This document shows, piece after piece, positions 23,036-26,887 of a stretch of DNA of 26,887 nt. Both the position numbers and the translations under genes were made by a program. The DNA lies in the NCBI GenBank assembly GCA_041563315.1, contig JBFFNE010000034.1:1-26887 (forward strand). The letters are read 5' to 3'. Origin of the DNA: JBFEYJ01 sp041563315. Its GTDB lineage: Bacteria > Pseudomonadota > Gammaproteobacteria > Thiohalomonadales > Thiohalomonadaceae. Numbering within the stretch: the stretch's first letter is position 1; each line of letters starts with the position of its first letter. A model generated the notes under the pieces. That model searched no databases. It saw only the letters and a list, made by a program, of their open reading frames with translations, and was not told the origin of the DNA.

Positions 23036-25405
23036 TTATTCCACCGACGCCTGTTCGCTGCCTTCGATACCGCTTACTGTGATTGTTCCAGGCTTACCCC
23101 CAACCGGGCTTACCGTCAGCAACCAGGTGCCGCGTGAAGCGTTCCAGTACATCGGACCGTGGTTGTCGAGCTGAAGCTGTGCCTTATGACCCAATGCGCT
23201 GGTGGCCTCTGCGATCAGTTTGTCGCCCCAGGGCTTGTACCTGGCGGTGATGATATCGATGGTCAGATCGTAACCATTGCAGTCCTGATCGATACCGTCG
23301 TGCTTGATTTCAGGCGCACCGGGATAGATACCTGGACCGGAGTCCTTGCAGCTGCCCATAACTGTCGAACCTTCGATGCCACTCACACCCACAGTACCGG
23401 GGTTGCCTCCTACGCCTTTTACGGTGAGTAGCCAGGTTCCGCGTGAGCCGCTCCAATACATCGGACCATGACCATCAAGCTGGAGCTGCGCCGCGCCGGC
23501 GAGGTCACTGATGGCCTCCACGATCAGTTTGTCACCCCACGGCTTGTACTCGGCACGAACAATGTCAATCGTCAGGTCATAGCCGTTACAATTCTGATCG
23601 ATGCCGTCATGTTTAATCTCACTTGCACCGGGATGGATAGTGGGGTCGTTGTCATTACAGTCGATATCGGCGTAATAACCGTCGGTATCGGCATCAGCCG
23701 GCGGCAGAGACTCATCGTCAATAATGGTCAACACCGCCGTATCCGGCCAGCCCAGCGTTGCTCCGCCGCCTACCACCCCAAGATACAGGCTGAGGGTTTC
23801 GTCTCCTTCGAGCAGTGCATCATCAAGAATGCTGATGCTAAAAGTCCGACTTACCTCTCCGTCCACAAAATTCAGCGTGCCTGTCACATCGGTGTAATCG
23901 AGACCCGAAAGTGCCGTTCCACCAGCCAAATAATACCCGACACTCACTGCACCGTAACTACCACCTGCACGAGTGACGGTAATGTCAACCTGAACGCCAT
24001 TTTCCAGCACACGGTAGTTCTCGGCGCTGAACTGTACACTGCCCGGCTGTGTCAGCTGCTGTAAATCAGCATGAGCTGCAACCAGATCGACGAGACCATA
24101 CCCCGTGTTGTTGTCGGGACCTATAGCATCGATATCAACGCTGCTGCTGGAGAGTATCGATTCGATCTCTGAAGCACTCGCTTGCCTCACGGCACTTTTT
24201 AGCAGGGCCATGCCGCCGGCGACCTGCGCAACGGCAAACGAAGTTCCACTAACATTGATATAAGCGTTGGGGATCAATCCGCCGAAAGTCAGGTCAGTCG
24301 TACGAACATTGACCCCCGGTGCGGTGATTGCCGGGAATATCGTACCGTCACAGGCGGATGCGCCGCGACTACTGAAATTGGCCACCTGGCTAAATTCATC
24401 GACAGCGCCAACTGAGAGTACCTGCGCGTAATTGGCGGGACTTAGGCTGGTAGCGGTGGCCGGCCCGGCGTTTCCTGCGGAGATGGCAACCGCAATCCCT
24501 GCTGCACGAAGAACGTCAATATCGGCCTGAAATTCCAGCGCACAGGCACCAACGGCATCGCTCAAACCCCAGGCATTGCTCACTACATCCGGCGCATCAT
24601 CTACATCGGGATTTCCATCAGGGTCGAGTAGCCATTGAAATGCAAGATGGATGTTGCTGTAAGTGCTTGTGCCGCTGTTGTCGAATATTCTGGCGGCGAT
24701 CCACTGCGCCCCCGGAGCAACCCCGATGGCACTGCCACCGCTGTCGCCGCCTACGATTAGACCCATGGTCTGCGTACCATGACCGTTGGTATCGTAAGGT
24801 GAGGCATACTCTCCACTGGGATCAAACCAACTGTTGCTGCCACCGCGCCACTTTGGTCCGATGTCCGGGTGCTGCGCATCAACCCCGGTATCCATCGTGG
24901 CCACCACTATCCCCTCACCGGTGATGCCCTGTTGCCACAACTGCGGAGCACCAAGCATGGAAAGGTTCCACTCAGGTGGTGCAGCACTGCCCCCTTGGGC
25001 GATTGGAATCAAGAGGGTGGCATCCAGTGAAATACTCTCCACCCCCGGCTGCTCAAGCAACTCCTGAACCACCCGTGACGGTACTGTTACTGCGAGCCCA
25101 TTAATCAGCCACAGCGACTTTACTCGACGTGCAGACTTCCCTTTTAGAATATTCCTCAGCGGCTTTTCAGACCGGGCGGCGTTCTGCTGCAAAGCGCGAA
25201 TGATCTGCGCCCTTCTTTCTGCAGGCATGGCACGATTAAAAGCACGCAGGTCCACTTTCTCGGCGAAGCGAACAATGAGAGCAACCTCATTGTCTGGTCC
25301 CAGCGTTTGCAGGGACTTCTCCAGCCCCGGGGCGATCTTTGCCGGTGCAGCATTGACTGACACCGTCGCAAACAGCAATGCCAACATCAACAGTATACGA
25401 GCCAT
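23036..25405 (-). CDS. Secreted subtilisin-family (S8) protease with Calx-beta and duplicated MopE-type C-terminal modules
   Basis: The 789-residue exported protein has a signal peptide (about 1-19, ending VNA), an inhibitor I9-like propeptide (about 40-130), and an S8 catalytic domain (about 145-450) with triad Asp172 (ATMDTGVD), His209 (NGHGTQ) and Ser389 (SGTSFAVAQVAGG), plus the oxyanion Asn312 (SAGNAGP). The usual GTSMATPH motif is altered and lacks the proline. A Calx-beta calcium-binding domain (about 456-565, ending LTIIDDE) follows. Then DADTDGYYADIDCNDNDPTI (571-590) begins a MopE-like metal-binding motif, continued by DGIDQNCNG. The C-terminus holds two near-identical modules (about 592-680 and 695-783). 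There is no visible anchor or sorting signal. GGGGGGAG precedes the ATG. Substrate unknown; probably calcium-stabilised and extracellular or outer-surface. Confidence 0.92.
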   Translation of the reverse strand: MARILLMLALLFATVSVNAAPAKIAPGLEKSLQTLGPDNEVALIVRFAEKVDLRAFNRAMPAERRAQIIRALQQNAARSEKPLRNILKGKSARRVKSLWLINGLAVTVPSRVVQELLEQPGVESISLDATLLIPIAQGGSAAPPEWNLSMLGAPQLWQQGITGEGIVVATMDTGVDAQHPDIGPKWRGGSNSWFDPSGEYASPYDTNGHGTQTMGLIVGGDSGGSAIGVAPGAQWIAARIFDNSGTSTYSNIHLAFQWLLDPDGNPDVDDAPDVVSNAWGLSDAVGACALEFQADIDVLRAAGIAVAISAGNAGPATATSLSPANYAQVLSVGAVDEFSQVANFSSRGASACDGTIFPAITAPGVNVRTTDLTFGGLIPNAYINVSGTSFAVAQVAGGMALLKSAVRQASASEIESILSSSSVDIDAIGPDNNTGYGLVDLVAAHADLQQLTQPGSVQFSAENYRVLENGVQVDITVTRAGGSYGAVSVGYYLAGGTALSGLDYTDVTGTLNFVDGEVSRTFSISILDDALLEGDETLSLYLGVVGGGATLGWPDTAVLTIIDDESLPPADADTDGYYADIDCNDNDPTIHPGASEIKHDGIDQNCNGYDLTIDIVRAEYKPWGDKLIVEAISDLAGAAQLQLDGHGPMYWSGSRGTWLLTVKGVGGNPGTVGVSGIEGSTVMGSCKDSGPGIYPGAPEIKHDGIDQDCNGYDLTIDIITARYKPWGDKLIAEATSALGHKAQLQLDNHGPMYWNASRGTWLLTVSPVGGKPGTITVSGIEGSEQASVE
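23057..23632 (-). repeat. Tandem duplication in the protease C-terminus (two units of about 267 bases, period 309)
   Basis: Unit 1 (23366-23632) and unit 2 (23057-23323) encode the same roughly 89-residue module: PGA(S/P)EIKHDGIDQ(N/D)CNGYDLTID, a KPWGDKLI(V/A)EA stretch, QLQLD(G/N)HGPMYW, RGTWLLTV, and GIEGS. Only about a quarter of the residues differ. The 5' part is a MopE-like Asp/Cys-rich loop and the rest looks like a small beta domain. Only unit 1 is preceded by the full DxDxDG...DCNDND run; before unit 2 this is reduced to GSCKDSGPGIY. Confidence 0.85.
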
Positions 25406-25638
25406 CGTGCTCCCCCCGTATTCAACACTCGGAGTACAAAAAAAGGACGGGGGTGGCGTCGGATAAGCTACGTAGAGAAAAACATGCGTGCGAAATATCC
25501 AGCCCCTTACGCCAGCCTCCCAAGTACGACTTTACCCAAATTCTCAAGCGCACCATCCTCAGCAATATCACCCTCTCTATTTTGAATCTCGTAGGTCATG
25601 ATTTTTCGTTCATACTGTATTCCTCGGGGTAAAATTGT
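25406..25638. other. Intergenic region before the protease gene
   Basis: These 233 bases lie between the lipoprotein gene and the protease gene, both on the minus strand, and probably carry the protease promoter. I see no strong hairpin and no convincing gene. Confidence 0.35.
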
Positions 25639-26136
25639 TTACAAAACACTCAGGTTCTCCGCCACAAAGTCGCCGATAACAACGGTTACCTTGTCGCCTG
25701 GCTTGACGTGACGCGCTGGATTACTAAAAAGCACGAAGTAGTTGCGATTCGGTTTCACATGCTTCGTCGTCTGACGTAGCGCACCCAGTTTATTGGTCAC
25801 CGGCACCTCCAATCGTGCATCATCCTTTTCCACTACAATGTAGGGTTTGATGCGACGGTCAAGCAGCGGTGCGGCCTTATCCGCATCCACCACCCGATAG
25901 CGAAAATCCAGGATATAACCCGTGGCGGAGGCCTGAATCCCAAGCACCTCGACCCCCCATTTTTCTCGCAGGGAGCCTACATGCTTTGGGTTGTGCATAC
26001 TGCTGCCATCACCTGATGCGGGCGCCTGTTCCACTTGTACGCTACTGCTATTCATGCAGCCGGACATCGCCAAACCGCAGGCTAACAACACAGTTGCAGA
26101 GAGGCTGGATCGACGGTATTTCAGAAAAAGCTTCAT
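25639..26136 (-). CDS. Small lipoprotein of unknown function
   Basis: The 165-residue protein begins MKLFLKYRRSSLSATVLLAC and reaches a lipobox-like MSGC (Cys about residue 27), so it should be lipid-anchored after signal peptidase II cleavage. The mature part starts with a Ser/Gly-rich linker. A compact, probably all-beta domain follows, containing WGVEVLGIQASATGYILDFR, YRVVDADKAAPLLDRRIKPY, and near the end RNYFVLFSNPARHVKPGDKV. It looks like a conserved hypothetical family, but I know of no function. ATG 26136 is chosen over the longer frame to 26202 because GAGGAA precedes it and the signal peptide then lies at the N-terminus. It lies 67 bases after the repeat protein gene and may be cotranscribed with it. 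Confidence 0.8.
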   Translation of the reverse strand: MKLFLKYRRSSLSATVLLACGLAMSGCMNSSSVQVEQAPASGDGSSMHNPKHVGSLREKWGVEVLGIQASATGYILDFRYRVVDADKAAPLLDRRIKPYIVVEKDDARLEVPVTNKLGALRQTTKHVKPNRNYFVLFSNPARHVKPGDKVTVVIGDFVAENLSVL

Positions 26137-26203
26137 AGATTGTTCCTCGCTCACCTGACACGGGCCCTGCCGTTTGCCGGCAGAGCTCACACCCGGTGCC
26201 ATG

Positions 26204-26887
26204 TTAAGGACCGACCGTTACGGTAACCGTGGCGACATTGGAAAGTGCCCCCTGGTTGTCACGGATCGTGTAGGTCAACGTCTCGACTCCAGTGAAACCA
26301 CCACTCGGGCTAAAGAAGATCGCATTGCCCTTGGCATTCACCGTGGCGGTGTTCAGCGGGTTGGTAGGACCACCGACAATCGTGAGCGAACTCCAATCCA
26401 AAGAGCCGTCCGGATCCGAGTCATTGGCCATGACGTTAAGTTTAATGAAGCTATCGACGGGCGTTGCAAAGCTGTCATCCACCGCGAGCGGAGGCTTGTT
26501 TGCCGGTGGCGCAATATTCAAGGTGACTTGAACTGTATTGCCATTGGCAGTCCCATCAAAGCTGTGGTAGGTGAAACTGTCCACACCGCTGAAGCCAGGA
26601 TTCGGTACATAACGGAAGGCCCCGCCTTTCCAGAGAGTGACAGTACCGTTGGTGGTTCCACTATCGATAAATGCCCTGAGGGTATCGCCATCCACATCGG
26701 TATCATTGCCAAGCACTCCGGGTGGTGCGACATTGAGAGTGATGCTGGCGTTTCCACCATAGCTGTCAGCCACCGTTACCGGCAGATCGTTCACCGGCGT
26801 AACCGCCACACTCACGTTGGCAATATTGCTCGTCATCACTCCATCGCTAGCGGTATAGGCAAAGCTTGCCGTACCGTTAAAATCGGC
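26204..26887 (-). CDS. Large cadherin/Ig-like tandem-repeat protein, C-terminal part (runs off the window)
   Basis: The reading frame is open to the right edge, so the 227 visible residues are only the end of a larger protein. They form about two full repeats of the bacterial Ig-like/cadherin-like type: NDLPVTVADSYGG ... GVLGNDTDVDGDTLRAF ... GGAFRYVPNPGFSGVDSFTY, then KPPLAVDDSFATPVDS ... VMANDSDPDGSLDW ... FFSPSGGFTGVETLTYTIRD. The DTDVDGD and DSDPDG loops are typical calcium-binding linkers. The protein ends right after a repeat (VTVTVGP), without an RTX tail, LPXTG or PEP-CTERM type signal. It is likely a surface or secreted adhesin-like or matrix protein; the N-terminal domains that would decide this are outside the window. 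Confidence 0.85.
   Translation of the reverse strand, partial: ADFNGTASFAYTASDGVMTSNIANVSVAVTPVNDLPVTVADSYGGNASITLNVAPPGVLGNDTDVDGDTLRAFIDSGTTNGTVTLWKGGAFRYVPNPGFSGVDSFTYHSFDGTANGNTVQVTLNIAPPANKPPLAVDDSFATPVDSFIKLNVMANDSDPDGSLDWSSLTIVGGPTNPLNTATVNAKGNAIFFSPSGGFTGVETLTYTIRDNQGALSNVATVTVTVGP

Overview
The window looks like a chromosomal segment of a gammaproteobacterium. The main evidence is the gene order tig-clpP-clpX-lon-hupB-(tRNA-Val, tRNA-Asp)-ppiD, together with YejABE, a YgiM-type SH3 protein and a PCu(A)C copper chaperone. Base composition is moderately GC-rich. I cannot name the genus; a free-living or symbiotic sulfur- or methane-oxidising type lineage is only a guess.

Layout. 1-4325 (minus): yejA, yejB, yejE of an oligopeptide/microcin-C-type ABC importer, with repeat elements between yejA and yejB and after yejE; the yejF ATPase would lie beyond the left edge if present. 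4585-6818 (plus): glgC (ADP-glucose synthesis) and a YgiM-like membrane-anchored SH3/coiled-coil protein. 6819-7304: a gene graveyard with a diheme-cytochrome-c-like fragment whose heme motif is broken. 7305-17445 (minus): the protein-quality-control block of trigger factor, ClpP, ClpX, Lon, HU, two tRNAs and PpiD, followed by an SLC1-type symporter. tRNA-Leu(TAG) and tRNA-Lys(CTT) lie upstream of tig. 18096-19049 (plus): an orphan PspF-like sigma-54 activator. 19123-21424 (minus): exbB-exbD-tonB and a PCu(A)C copper chaperone, read as a metal (probably copper) acquisition unit. 21421-22227: debris of the genes that stood upstream of exbB, including the start of a TonB-dependent receptor. 22228-23035: non-coding DNA with palindromes and a third inverted repeat pair. 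23036-26887 (minus): three exported proteins, namely the end of a large cadherin/Ig-like repeat protein, a small lipoprotein, and a subtilisin-family protease with Calx-beta and duplicated MopE-type C-terminal modules.

The genes fall into three working groups: peptide import and carbon storage; cytosolic and periplasmic folding and proteolysis, with a likely heat-shock promoter before lon; and cell-surface or metal-related functions on the right, where gene decay and repeats concentrate. I found no CRISPR array, IS element, prophage or clear defence system. The most novel-looking signals are three widely separated inverted pairs of CGCAAAG-type repeats, each placed just after the 3' end of a minus-strand gene, the decayed receptor locus next to an intact TonB system, and the duplicated C-terminal module of the protease.
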